59,085 nt of DNA from an uncultured Actinomycetes bacterium (GTDB taxonomy: Bacteria; Actinomycetota; Acidimicrobiia; Acidimicrobiales; Microtrichaceae), in the NCBI GenBank assembly GCA_903873135.1, contig CAIQNH010000221.1, positions 1-59,085 of the forward strand. The letters run 5' to 3'. Both the position numbers and the translations under genes were made by a program. The notes under the pieces were generated by a model. The model had not been told where the DNA came from. It ran no database searches and was given only the letters and a program-made list of their open reading frames with translations. This document shows, piece by piece, positions 37,504-45,869 of the stretch. Numbering within the stretch: position 1 is the stretch's first letter; every line of letters begins with the position of its first letter.

Positions 37504-37632
37504 GAGGACCCTCCTCCTGCTGGGCGGATCCACCCGGTGGTGGGTGGTGTCGCAGCGTGCCACACTGAGCGGGCCGAGGTGTGGCGTGGTGGCGAGCGAC
37601 GAGGGCGGTGAGCCCCGTGCGGGGAGGTCGAC

Positions 37633-39270
37633 GTGGGCCGAGCGAGCGGTGGTGATCCAGGGGACGTCCGGGTCGTCGGACCCCGGCTGAGTCGGCGCGA
37701 GCTCCTCGCTGCGCTGGGATTCGGTGCGGGCGCTGCGGTGGTGGTCGGCGGGTGCGTGGTCCCGGCTCCCGCACCGGTTCCGCCCGGCCCTCCTCCGGGT
37801 GCTCCGGAGGCCGGGGTGTTCCCCGACGGCGTGGCGGCGGGGGACCCGCGACCGGGTGCGTCCACGATCTGGACGCGCGTGCTCCCGGATGCCGGAGGTG
37901 CGCCCGTTCCCCTGCTGTGGTCGGTCGCCGAGGACCCGTCCTTCGCCAGCGTGGTCGCCGGCGGGCTCGTGGTCGCCGACGCCGGCCGCGGACACGCCGT
38001 GACCGTCGCCGTCGACGGTCTCGATGCGGACCGCTGGTACCACTACCGTTTCGAGACCACCGGCGACGTGGCCGAGTCGAGTCGGACGGGTCGCCTGCGT
38101 ACGGCACCGGCGGTCGGGTCCTCGCCCGATCACCTCCGGTTCGCGTTCGGTTCGTGCCAGCAGATCACCAGCACGTGGTTCAACGCGCACCGGGCACTCG
38201 TGGAGGAACCCGGCCTCGACTTCTTCCTCCACCTCGGCGACTACGTCTACGTGAGCGACACGGGGACCCTCACCGTCGAGGACTACCGGGAGGTCTACCG
38301 GCGCTGGCGGCGCGAGCCGCTCCTGCGCGACCTGCACGCGCAGCTCCCGGTCGTCGCGATGTGGGACGACGGCGAGTTCTACAACGGCGTCGACGCCTTC
38401 GGGCCGGCGGAGCGACTCGTCGCCGCCAAGCAGGCGTGGTTCGAGAACTTCCCCCAGGTGGACCCGGGGGACCAGCGGCTGTACCGGTCGTTGCAGTGGG
38501 GCGGCCTGGCCGACCTGCCGGTGATCGACGTCCGGTCCTACCGGGACCCGGCCGTCGACGACCTCGTGCTCACTGCTCCGGGCGGCGTCGCCGAGCCGAC
38601 CCGGACCACGCTCGGTGAGGAGCAGCTGGGCTGGCTCAAGGGTGTCCTCGGCGGCTCCACCGCAGCGTGGCGGCTGATCGGCAACCCCTACAACATCAAC
38701 CCGTGGCGACTGGTGAACCTCGAGTTCCTGCGGTTCTTCCGGCCGGACCTCCCCACGAACCCCGGTGTGTACGCGCCCAACGAGGCCTGGGACGACTACA
38801 TGGTGGAGCGGCGGGACCTGCTGCAGTTCCTGGCCGACGAGCAGGTGGGTCCGACGGCCTTCTGCTCGGGTCACACCCACGTCCACCTGACCACCGAGCT
38901 GAAGCCCGACGTGGACCGACCCGGATCGCCCATCGTGGCCTACGACTTCTGCGCCGGCTCGCTGACGACCGACCCCGACCCGCGGAACCTGCTGGGCGAC
39001 CTGCCCCGGGACGCGGCCGAGGAGGTGCTGCGGGTCGCCGAGCGGTGGGTGCTCACGCAGAACGCGCCCCTGTTGCGCTACATGAACCTGGTGGACCAGG
39101 GCTACCTGGTGGTCGACGTCACCCCGGAGGAGGTCGTCGTCACGACCAGGCTGATCGACACCTACGACCCGGACGCCGAGCCCTACGACGCGGCCCGCTA
39201 CCGGATCCGTCCGGGTGTCGACCGGCTCGAGAAGCTCCCCGTCGCCCGACCGACGGGGACCAGCAACTGA
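37633..39270 (+). CDS. PhoD-like alkaline phosphatase, exported
   Basis: Predicted 545 aa. N-terminus has a twin-arginine-like signal (LSRRELLAALGFGAGAAVV) ending in a lipobox-like VVGGC and a Pro-rich linker. A PhoD N-terminal Ig-like domain (FPDGVAAGDPRPGASTIWTR, 20 residues) precedes the metallophosphatase: FGSCQQ, LGDYVYV, MWDDGEFYN and FCSGHTHVH. The usual WDDHDF motif reads WDDGEF, replacing His-Asp by Gly-Glu, which may change metal binding. GGGGAGG lies 5 nt before GTG 37633, supporting this start. Likely a secreted, phosphate- or phospholipid-cleaving phosphodiesterase. Divergent from the esterase; 7 bp from the convergent GT2. Confidence 0.88.
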   Translation: MGRASGGDPGDVRVVGPRLSRRELLAALGFGAGAAVVVGGCVVPAPAPVPPGPPPGAPEAGVFPDGVAAGDPRPGASTIWTRVLPDAGGAPVPLLWSVAEDPSFASVVAGGLVVADAGRGHAVTVAVDGLDADRWYHYRFETTGDVAESSRTGRLRTAPAVGSSPDHLRFAFGSCQQITSTWFNAHRALVEEPGLDFFLHLGDYVYVSDTGTLTVEDYREVYRRWRREPLLRDLHAQLPVVAMWDDGEFYNGVDAFGPAERLVAAKQAWFENFPQVDPGDQRLYRSLQWGGLADLPVIDVRSYRDPAVDDLVLTAPGGVAEPTRTTLGEEQLGWLKGVLGGSTAAWRLIGNPYNINPWRLVNLEFLRFFRPDLPTNPGVYAPNEAWDDYMVERRDLLQFLADEQVGPTAFCSGHTHVHLTTELKPDVDRPGSPIVAYDFCAGSLTTDPDPRNLLGDLPRDAAEEVLRVAERWVLTQNAPLLRYMNLVDQGYLVVDVTPEEVVVTTRLIDTYDPDAEPYDAARYRIRPGVDRLEKLPVARPTGTSN

Positions 39271-39277
39271 GCCGCCC

Positions 39278-40486
39278 TCAGCGGACCCGACGTCGCCACA
39301 GGTACGTGGTGTTCAGGTACCAGTTGACGACGAGCGCCACCACGGCTCCCACCAGGTTGTGCAGCGTGCGGGCCCCGGTGTCGCCGAGGACCGAGAGTCC
39401 CAGTCCGATGTTCTGCAGGTACGTGAACACCCCGACGTGCACGAGCGTGCCCACGACGGTCATGCCGACGAACACCACGAACGCAGGCAGCAGTTTCCAG
39501 CCCGAGTACCGCTGCTCCCAGAACGTGAACTCGTTGTTGAGGACGAACACCACGGCGGTGGAGACGGCCACGCTGAGCAGGAAGGACCCGTAGACCGGGT
39601 CCAGGGCGTCGTTGAGCCCGGTGTCGAACTGGGGGACGCCGAGCGCCTCCCCGACGGAGAAGACCAGGGAGTTGACCGCCAGGCCGACGATGCCGACCAG
39701 CACGTACAGCAGGAACGCCGGATCGATCTGCCGGCCGAGCCGGAGCTCGGCGACGGCGAGCAGGTAGGAGCGGATCACCGAGCGGTTGAGCTTGGTCTCA
39801 CCGTGCACGCGGTTGCGGAACTCGTAGGGGACCTCGACGACCCGGAGGTTCCGGTCCCGGCCGATGAACTCGAGCATGATCTTGAAGCCACGGGGGTTGA
39901 TCCGCGGGGCGTCCCGCTCGTAGACGTCCCGTCTGACGGCGAAGAACCCGCTCATGGGGTCCGACACCCGCACCCGGAGGATCACCCGGGCGATGAAGGT
40001 GGCCACCCAGCTCACGAACCGACGGGAAGCTGCCCAGTCGCCGTACCCGCCGCCCTCGGTCGCCCTCGAGCCGACCACCAGGTCGGCCTCGTCGTCCTCG
40101 ATGAGGCGGACCATCTCCGGCAGGATCGTCGGGTCGTGCTGCAGGTCGGCGTCGATCACGGCCAGGATGGACCCTCTCGCCACCGACATGCCGTCGAGCA
40201 CCGCCGCCGACAGACCGTGGTCGTGGAACCGCCGGACGACGACGACGGTGTCGTCGTCGTCCGCCAGTCGCTCGCCGACCTCCCAGGTGCGGTCGGGGCT
40301 GTCGTCGTCGGCCACGATCACCTCGTGGGGGACCTCGGCGAGCGCCGATCCGAGGTCGGCCACGAGCAACGGCAGGTTGTCGGCCTCGTTGTAGGTCGGG
40401 GTCACCACCGACAGGACGGGGTGCGTCGACGACCGCCCCGGCGGGGTGTCGTCCCGACCGACCTCCGGATCCTGATCGAGCGGCAC
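39278..40486 (-). CDS. GT2 glycosyltransferase with C-terminal GtrA membrane domain
   Basis: Predicted 402 aa. GT-A domain of the dolichol-phosphate mannosyltransferase type at about 20-250: SVVTPTYNEADNLPLLVADL, VADDDSPD, IDADLQHDP (DxD) and SDPMSGFFAVRR. Four transmembrane helices follow (about 265-395) in a GtrA-like domain. DPM1-like enzymes load mannose or glucose on polyprenyl phosphate, and GtrA proteins are proposed to flip or present it; the fusion is common in actinobacteria. Start GTG is supported by TAGATT 7 nt upstream. It may supply lipid-linked sugar to envelope glycosylation. Confidence 0.9.
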   Translation of the reverse strand: MPLDQDPEVGRDDTPPGRSSTHPVLSVVTPTYNEADNLPLLVADLGSALAEVPHEVIVADDDSPDRTWEVGERLADDDDTVVVVRRFHDHGLSAAVLDGMSVARGSILAVIDADLQHDPTILPEMVRLIEDDEADLVVGSRATEGGGYGDWAASRRFVSWVATFIARVILRVRVSDPMSGFFAVRRDVYERDAPRINPRGFKIMLEFIGRDRNLRVVEVPYEFRNRVHGETKLNRSVIRSYLLAVAELRLGRQIDPAFLLYVLVGIVGLAVNSLVFSVGEALGVPQFDTGLNDALDPVYGSFLLSVAVSTAVVFVLNNEFTFWEQRYSGWKLLPAFVVFVGMTVVGTLVHVGVFTYLQNIGLGLSVLGDTGARTLHNLVGAVVALVVNWYLNTTYLWRRRVR

Positions 40487-40493
40487 GCGGACG

Positions 40494-40499
40494 AATCTA
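40494..40499 (-). promoter_or_regulatory. Leaderless -10 element of the GT2-GtrA gene
   Basis: Minus-strand TAGATT, 7 nt before the GTG. Shares a 55-bp divergent intergenic region with the SRAP promoter. Confidence 0.5.
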
Positions 40500-40528
40500 A
40501 CGGGGCGGCGTCGGTGCCCTGCGGCACC

Positions 40529-40534
40529 TAACCT
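40529..40534 (+). promoter_or_regulatory. Leaderless -10 element of the SRAP gene
   Basis: TAACCT, 7 nt before GTG 40542. Its -35 region would overlap that of the divergent GT2 promoter. Confidence 0.5.
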
Positions 40535-40541
40535 CGCGGGG

Positions 40542-41276
40542 GTGTGCGGCCGGATCGTCTCGACGAGCCCACCCCAGGACGTGGCGCTGCACCTCGACGT
40601 GGACCGGGTGGACGCGTCCACCGAGCCCTGGCGACCCGACACCAACCTGCCGCCGGGCGGACCGTTGCTCGTCGCCGTCGACGACGGCGACGGGGTCCGG
40701 GCGCTCACCGTGATGCGCTGGGGTCTGGTCCCGTCGTGGGCGGACGACCCGGCGATCGGCTACCGGATGATCAACGCCAGGTCCGAGACCGCTGCGACCA
40801 AGCCGTCGTTCCGTCGTTCCGTCCGCACGCGTCGGGCGCTGGTCTCGGCAGATGCCTTCTACGAGTGGTTCCGGCCTGCGAGCGGGCAGAAGCAGCCCTA
40901 CCTCATCCACCGGGCAGACGGGGAACCGCTCGCGTTCGGGGCCCTCTGGGAGCGCTGGGAGGCCCCGGACGGCGAGCCGCTCCGCACCGTGGCCGTGCTG
41001 ACGACGGCGGCCAACGACGACGTCTCGCCGCTCCACGACCGCATGCCCGTGGTCGTCGAGCGGGGCGACTGGGACGAGTGGCTCCGCCCCGAGCCGCTGG
41101 AGACCGGCCGCTTCGAGAACCTGTGCGCCCCGGCCCCACGTGGTGTCGTCGTCCACCGGGCCGTGTCCACCCGGGTCAACGACGCACGCCACAAGGGTTC
41201 GGACCTGCTCGATGCCGTGACGCCCGCAGACGGCGCTCCACCGGGCACCGACGGCACGGAGCCGCTCGCCCGTTGA
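40542..41276 (+). CDS. SRAP (HMCES/YedK) abasic-site crosslinking protein
   Basis: Predicted 244 aa. After removal of Met, Cys2 of CGR becomes the N-terminal nucleophile that forms a thiazolidine with abasic sites in single-stranded DNA. NARSETAATKPSF, ADAFYEW and LHDRMPVVV are the conserved active-site blocks, including the Asn, Glu and His. The C-terminal 25 residues are non-conserved. Protects the genome at stalled forks. GTG start is fixed by the required Cys2. Six bp separate its stop from the HIT gene. Confidence 0.94.
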   Translation: MCGRIVSTSPPQDVALHLDVDRVDASTEPWRPDTNLPPGGPLLVAVDDGDGVRALTVMRWGLVPSWADDPAIGYRMINARSETAATKPSFRRSVRTRRALVSADAFYEWFRPASGQKQPYLIHRADGEPLAFGALWERWEAPDGEPLRTVAVLTTAANDDVSPLHDRMPVVVERGDWDEWLRPEPLETGRFENLCAPAPRGVVVHRAVSTRVNDARHKGSDLLDAVTPADGAPPGTDGTEPLAR

Positions 41277-41282
41277 GCGGCC

Positions 41283-41723
41283 TCAGGCGTCGGGGACGGA
41301 GGCGCCGTGGCCGGAGCGTCGCAGCTCCGCCCTGATCCGCTCGGCCGCGTCGTCGAGGTCCTCGCCGCTGGCCGACGTGTCGGCCAGGGCGAAGCTGAGC
41401 TGCTGCTCGGAGTCGATCGGGATCAGGTGGACGTGGCAGTGCGGCACCTCCATGCCGGCGATGATCGAGCCCACCCTCGTGGGGTCGAACGCCGTCTGGA
41501 TCGCCCGGCCGACCTCCAGGCTGACGCGGTTCACCTCCAGCCACGACGCCTCGTCCAGGTCGGTCCACCGGTCGACCTCGTCCACCGGCACCACCAGCGT
41601 GTGGCCCGGCCGGACGGGGGCGATGGTCAAGAAGGCCACCACCCGGTCGTCCCGCCAGACGAACCGGCCCGGGAGCTCGCCCCGGATGATCCTCGTGAAC
41701 AGGGTCCCTTCGGCGTCGGTCAT
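41283..41723 (-). CDS. HIT-family hydrolase/transferase
   Basis: Predicted 146 aa. Histidine triad HCHVHL at 95-100 (H95, H97, H99) with the upstream RPGHTLVVPV strand. The family hydrolyses nucleotide phosphoramidates or dinucleoside polyphosphates (HINT or Fhit branch); the short length favours HINT. Start taken at ATG 41723; no clear promoter motif is seen. Divergent from the phosphatidyltransferase gene with 45 bp between starts. Confidence 0.9.
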   Translation of the reverse strand: MTDAEGTLFTRIIRGELPGRFVWRDDRVVAFLTIAPVRPGHTLVVPVDEVDRWTDLDEASWLEVNRVSLEVGRAIQTAFDPTRVGSIIAGMEVPHCHVHLIPIDSEQQLSFALADTSASGEDLDDAAERIRAELRRSGHGASVPDA

Positions 41724-41756
41724 CCGCAGAGCATCGCAGATGCGCCGCTGCGCTCC

Positions 41757-41762
41757 TAGAGT
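41757..41762 (+). promoter_or_regulatory. Leaderless -10 element of the CDP-alcohol phosphatidyltransferase gene
   Basis: TAGAGT lies exactly 6 nt before GTG 41769. Confidence 0.6.
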
Positions 41763-41768
41763 GCGGAG

Positions 41769-42386
41769 GTGAGCGCACCGACGGAGCGCGGGACGGGGGG
41801 ACGTGGGGTCCTGACGGTCCCCAACCTCATCACCACCGTCCGCCTCCTGTGCATCCCGTTGTTCGTGTGGCTGCTGTTCGGCCGGGACGCTCCCGCCGCC
41901 GCAGCACTCCTGCTCGCCGTGCTCGGGGCCACCGACTGGGTGGACGGCTGGGTGGCGCGTCGATTCGACCAGGTGTCCGAGCTCGGCAAGGCCTTCGACC
42001 CCACGGTCGATCGGTTGCTGCTCATCATCGGCGTCGGCTCGATCATCGTGGTCGGTGCCGTCCCGCTGTGGTTCGGGTTGATCGTCGTGGTCCGGGAGGT
42101 CCTCCTCTCGATCTGGGTGGTCGGACTGCTGGCCATGGGTGGGGCCCGGATGGACGTGACCTTCGTCGGCAAGACCGGGACCCTCCTGCTCATGGTCGCC
42201 TTCCCCGCCTTCCTGGCGGCCTCGGACGAGCGGCTGCCCGAGTGGGCGACCGATGTCCTGACCCTGGTGGCGTGGGGTGCCGGTCTGCCCGGCCTGGTCT
42301 GCTCGATCGCCGCCTTCGTCGGCTACATCCCGAGGGGCCTGGAGTCGCTCCGCGCCGGTCGGGACGGCGACACGCCGCCGGTCTGA
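41769..42386 (+). CDS. CDP-alcohol phosphatidyltransferase
   Basis: Predicted 205 aa, five to six membrane helices. The full signature D-x2-DG-x2-AR-x8-G-x3-D-x3-D is present (D56, D59, G60, A63, R64, G73, D77, D81). This class makes phosphatidylglycerophosphate, cardiolipin or phosphatidylinositol(phosphate) from CDP-diacylglycerol. N-terminal TVPNLITTVRLLCIPLFVW favours the PgsA branch; in mycobacteria pgsA2 (Rv1822) lies a few genes before gcvH-garA as here. Headgroup specificity is not certain. Confidence 0.9.
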   Translation: MSAPTERGTGGRGVLTVPNLITTVRLLCIPLFVWLLFGRDAPAAAALLLAVLGATDWVDGWVARRFDQVSELGKAFDPTVDRLLLIIGVGSIIVVGAVPLWFGLIVVVREVLLSIWVVGLLAMGGARMDVTFVGKTGTLLLMVAFPAFLAASDERLPEWATDVLTLVAWGAGLPGLVCSIAAFVGYIPRGLESLRAGRDGDTPPV

Positions 42387-42429
42387 GCGCGCAGCACCGG
42401 TCCCCGGCGGGAGCGGCGTCGTGCGCCGG

Positions 42430-42435
42430 TAGCGT
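42430..42435 (+). promoter_or_regulatory. -10 element of the ManC-like gene
   Basis: TAGCGT, followed by a leader of roughly 20 nt with CCAGGAGGAAC (42445-42455) ahead of GTG 42462. Confidence 0.5.
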
Positions 42436-42461
42436 GTGAGCTGACCAGGAGGAACGCTGCA

Positions 42462-44948
42462 GTGAAGGCCGTGATCATGGCGGGTGGTGAGGGGACGCGT
42501 CTGCGCCCGCTCACCTCGAACGTCCCCAAGCCCATGCTGCCGCTGGTGAACCGGCCGATGATGGAGCACATCGTCGAGCTCCTCCGGCGGCACGAGATCA
42601 CCGAGGTGGTGGTCACCCTCGCGTTCATGCCGAACGTCATCCGCAACTACTTCGGCGACGGGTCCGAGTTCGGCGTCCAGATGGTGTACGCGACCGAGGA
42701 GTCGCCGCTCGGCACCGCGGGGTCGGTCCGCAACGCCATGGACGAGCTCGACGACACGTTCCTCGTCATCTCCGGGGACGTCCTCACCGACATCGACCTG
42801 GGCGCGGTGATCGCCGACCACCGCTCGAGTGGCGCCACGGCGACCATCGGCCTCGTCCGGGTGGAGAACCCCCTCGAGTACGGGATCGTCACCACCGACG
42901 ACAGCGGCGCCATCGACCGGTTCCTCGAGAAGCCGACCTGGGGCGAGGTGTTCTCCGACACGATCAACTCGGGCATCTACGTCCTGGAGCCCTCGGTGTT
43001 CGACGCCATCCCGGAGGGAGTGGCGGTCGACTTCTCCTCCGACGTCTTCCCGAAGCTGCTCGAGCAGGGCCACCGGGTCAGCGGGTTCGTCGCCGACGGC
43101 TACTGGGAGGACCTGGGCACGCTCGAGGCGTACGTCCGGGCGCACAAGGACATCCTCGACGGACGGGTCCACGTGGACATCCCCGGCTTCGAGGTCGCCC
43201 CGGGCGTCTACGTGGGGGAGGGGGCCGACATCCACACGGACGCGGCGCTGGAGGGTCCGGCGGTCGTCGGGCCCAACTGCACCGTCGACGCCGGCGTCCA
43301 GCTCCGGGAGTACGTGGTGCTCGGGACGGGCGTGCGGGTGCGCTCCGACGCCGAGCTCGAGCGGTCGGTGGTGCACGACAACGCCTACCTGGGCGAGCGG
43401 GTGAAGCTCCGCGGCGCCGTGGTGGGCCGGGCGGCCGACCTGCGCCGGGGAGCCCGGTGCGAGGACGGCTCCGTGATCGGCGACGAGGTCTTCATCGGCG
43501 AGGACGCGCTCGTGTCGTCCGACGTCAAGGTGTACCCGTTCAAGACGGTGGAGGCGGGGGCGGTCGTCAACTCCTCGCTCATCTGGGAGTCCCGTGGGGC
43601 GAGGAGCCTCTTCGGTCGCGGTGGCGTGAGCGGGCTCGCGAACGTGGACGTCACCCCGGAACTGGCGGCGAGACTGTCGATGGCCTTCGCCACGTCGTTG
43701 CGACGCAGCGAGACCGTCGTGGTGTCCCGGGACTCCTCACGCTCGGCTCGCATGCTCAAGCGTGCCGTGATCGCAGGTCTGAACGCCGGCGGGGTCAACG
43801 TGATGGACCTCGAGGTGGCGAGCGTCCCGCTCACGAGGTTCCACTGCCGCAGCGCCGCTGCCGTGGCGGGGATCACGGTCCGCCTGGACACGGACGATCC
43901 CGACACCGTCGAGGTGCGGTTCTTCGACTCCGACGGGGACGACATCCTCGAGGACCGTCAGCGGAAGATCGAGCGGCTGTTCTCGAGGGAGGACTTCCGT
44001 CGGGTCCGGCCAGCGGAGATCGGCGACATCGACCTGGTCCCGCGAGCGATCGAGCAGTACGCCGTCGCCCTCGAGTCCACCATCGACGTCCGGGCCATCG
44101 CCGAGCGACGCTTCAAGGTGGTGATCGACTACGCCTACGGGTCGACGAGCTTCGCCATGCCCAGCGTGCTGGCGAAGCTGCGCGGCGAGGTGCTGGCTCT
44201 CAACCCGTTCGCGTCGACCGCCGGGGTGATCGGCTTCGACCGGGGCGAGCACGCGGCGGAGGTGGCGTCGCTGGTGACCGCGTCCCGGGCCGACCTCGGT
44301 GCGGTGATCGACCCCAGCGGCGACCAGCTGACCCTCGTCGACGACCGAGGTCACGTCCTGAGCGACGTCGAGCTCCTGCTGTCGTTCCTCGAGCTGGTCT
44401 GCGACCGCATGGTGGGCGACACCGTGGCGCTGCCGATCGTGGCGCCCTCGGCAGCGGAGCGGATCGTGCGGGACCACGGGTTCGACGTGGTGTGGACCAA
44501 GACGTCGGCCGCCGCGCTCATGGACTCGGCGACGGCCCCCGGGGTCGGCTTCGCCGCGAACATGGAGGGCGGGGTCATCCTGCCCGGGTTCCTCCCGGCG
44601 TTCGACGGCGCGGGCGGCCTGCTGAAGATGCTCGACCTGTTGGCGGCACGAGGCACTCGGCTCTCCGAGGTCGTCGCCTCGCTCCCGTCGGTGCACCTCG
44701 AGCACGACGTGGTGGTCACGCCGTGGGACCAGAAGGGGACCGTCATGCGCACCCTGGTCGAGCAGACCCAGGGCCGTGACGTCGACCTGGTCGACGGCGT
44801 GAAGGTCCACCACGACCGGGGCTGGGTGCTGGTGCTGCCCGACCCGGAGGAGATGTCGACCCACGTCTGGGCCGAGGGGGCCACGCCGGACGAGGCCCGC
44901 ACGCTGCTCCAGGAGTACCTCCGGCGGATCCGCCAGATCGTCCGGTGA
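42462..44948 (+). CDS. Sugar-1-phosphate nucleotidyltransferase fused to a degenerate phosphomannomutase domain
   Basis: Predicted 828 aa. Residues about 1-235 form an intact nucleotidyltransferase ([21 protein letters not shown], its G-rich loop [10 protein letters not shown], plus [11 protein letters not shown] and [13 protein letters not shown]); about 250-375 are left-handed beta-helix hexapeptide repeats ([22 protein letters not shown]). The last 450 residues have the phosphohexomutase fold, but the phosphoserine loop TASHNP is replaced by RLDTDDPD, the metal loop DxDxDR by DPSGDQ, and the sugar loop GExSGH by ANMEGGVI. The second half is thus probably inactive and regulatory. Streptomyces have long proteins of this type annotated as mannose-1-phosphate guanylyltransferase. 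Likely makes GDP-mannose or a related donor for envelope glycans. Confidence 0.88.
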   Translation: MKAVIMAGGEGTRLRPLTSNVPKPMLPLVNRPMMEHIVELLRRHEITEVVVTLAFMPNVIRNYFGDGSEFGVQMVYATEESPLGTAGSVRNAMDELDDTFLVISGDVLTDIDLGAVIADHRSSGATATIGLVRVENPLEYGIVTTDDSGAIDRFLEKPTWGEVFSDTINSGIYVLEPSVFDAIPEGVAVDFSSDVFPKLLEQGHRVSGFVADGYWEDLGTLEAYVRAHKDILDGRVHVDIPGFEVAPGVYVGEGADIHTDAALEGPAVVGPNCTVDAGVQLREYVVLGTGVRVRSDAELERSVVHDNAYLGERVKLRGAVVGRAADLRRGARCEDGSVIGDEVFIGEDALVSSDVKVYPFKTVEAGAVVNSSLIWESRGARSLFGRGGVSGLANVDVTPELAARLSMAFATSLRRSETVVVSRDSSRSARMLKRAVIAGLNAGGVNVMDLEVASVPLTRFHCRSAAAVAGITVRLDTDDPDTVEVRFFDSDGDDILEDRQRKIERLFSREDFRRVRPAEIGDIDLVPRAIEQYAVALESTIDVRAIAERRFKVVIDYAYGSTSFAMPSVLAKLRGEVLALNPFASTAGVIGFDRGEHAAEVASLVTASRADLGAVIDPSGDQLTLVDDRGHVLSDVELLLSFLELVCDRMVGDTVALPIVAPSAAERIVRDHGFDVVWTKTSAAALMDSATAPGVGFAANMEGGVILPGFLPAFDGAGGLLKMLDLLAARGTRLSEVVASLPSVHLEHDVVVTPWDQKGTVMRTLVEQTQGRDVDLVDGVKVHHDRGWVLVLPDPEEMSTHVWAEGATPDEARTLLQEYLRRIRQIVR

Positions 44949-44989
44949 GCGGCCTCCGGGCCACCGGGCGTCACGTGCCGGATGTCGGG

Positions 44990-44995
44990 TAGCGT
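44990..44995 (+). promoter_or_regulatory. Leaderless -10 element of gcvH
   Basis: TAGCGT lies 8 nt before GTG 45004, in the 55-bp gap after the ManC-like gene. No glycine riboswitch precedes gcvH. Confidence 0.55.
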
Positions 44996-45003
44996 TCAGG
45001 CCC

Positions 45004-45384
45004 GTGAACGTTCCTGAACAACTCTTCTACACCGACCAGCACGAGTGGGTCCGAGACGAGGACGGCCGCTTCCGTGTCGGCATCACCGACTACGCCCAGG
45101 ATGCGCTCGGCGACATCGTCTTCGTCGCCCTCCCCGAGGTGGGCGCCGAGCTCCACCAGGGGGCCTCGTTCGGTGAGGTCGAGTCCACCAAGTCGGTGTC
45201 CGAGATCTACGCGCCGGTGCAGGGTGTCGTGGTCGAGGTGAACGCAGAGCTCGAGACGGCGCCGGAGCTGGTGAACAGCGACCCCTACGGTGCCGGGTGG
45301 CTGCTCGTCCTGCAGCCGATCGACCTGCGCGCCACCGAGACGATGCTCGACGCCGAGGCCTACCGGGCGCTCACCGAGGGCTGA
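45004..45384 (+). CDS. gcvH: Glycine cleavage system H protein
   Basis: Predicted 126 aa, lipoyl carrier of the glycine cleavage system. Lipoylation lysine is K63 in VESTKSVSE; HEWVRDEDG, GITDYAQDALGDIVFVALP and LVNSDPYGAGWL are family blocks. It shuttles the aminomethyl group between GcvP and GcvT, both nearby (gcvT 2.7 kb downstream, gcvP on the opposite strand). First gene of a run gcvH-FHA-merR in the mycobacterial order Rv1826-Rv1828. Confidence 0.97.
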   Translation: MNVPEQLFYTDQHEWVRDEDGRFRVGITDYAQDALGDIVFVALPEVGAELHQGASFGEVESTKSVSEIYAPVQGVVVEVNAELETAPELVNSDPYGAGWLLVLQPIDLRATETMLDAEAYRALTEG

Positions 45385-45389
45385 GGCCG

Positions 45390-45869
45390 GTGACCGTCCA
45401 CCCGGCCGAGTGTCCGGTCTGTCAGTTCCAGAACGCGCCGGGCTCGAACTTCTGCTCGGCGTGCGGGACGGAGCTGCCGGCGCACGACGAGCCCACCACC
45501 TCGACGGTCCCGGTGGTCGGCGTCGACACGGTGGGGGAGGGCGAGCAGGCCCAACTGATCGTGATCCGGGGCGAGCAGGCCGGGGCGCGCTTCGACGTGC
45601 GGGGCCCCGGGGAGGACCGGACGCCCACGACCATCGGACGCCATCCCGACAGCGACGTCTTCCTGGATGACATCACGGTCTCCCGACGTCACGCAGAGGT
45701 GACCGTGGGAGCCGACGGGATCTTCCGGCTCCGGGACGTGGGCTCCATGAACGGGACGTACCTCGACGGCGAGCGGGTGCAGGACGCTGCGCTCCGCGAG
45801 GGCGCCCACCTGCAGGTGGGTCGCTTCCGGCTGATCTTCGTCATCGGCGCCCACGGAGCGGCGACGTGA
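45390..45869 (+). CDS. garA: GarA-like FHA protein with N-terminal zinc ribbon
   Basis: Predicted 159 aa. Residues 1-26 form a zinc ribbon (C8, C11, C22, C25). Then EPTTSTV (34-40) resembles the ETTS phosphorylation motif of GarA/OdhI. The FHA domain (about 52-155) has [20 protein letters not shown] and VGSMNGTYL with the phosphothreonine-binding Arg, Ser, and Asn. GarA inhibits 2-oxoglutarate dehydrogenase and acts on glutamate dehydrogenase, and is switched off by PknB/PknG phosphorylation. Gene order gcvH-garA-merR matches Rv1826-Rv1828. The zinc ribbon is not found in mycobacterial GarA, so binding partners may differ. GTG start is 5 bp after gcvH. Confidence 0.88.
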   Translation: MTVHPAECPVCQFQNAPGSNFCSACGTELPAHDEPTTSTVPVVGVDTVGEGEQAQLIVIRGEQAGARFDVRGPGEDRTPTTIGRHPDSDVFLDDITVSRRHAEVTVGADGIFRLRDVGSMNGTYLDGERVQDAALREGAHLQVGRFRLIFVIGAHGAAT

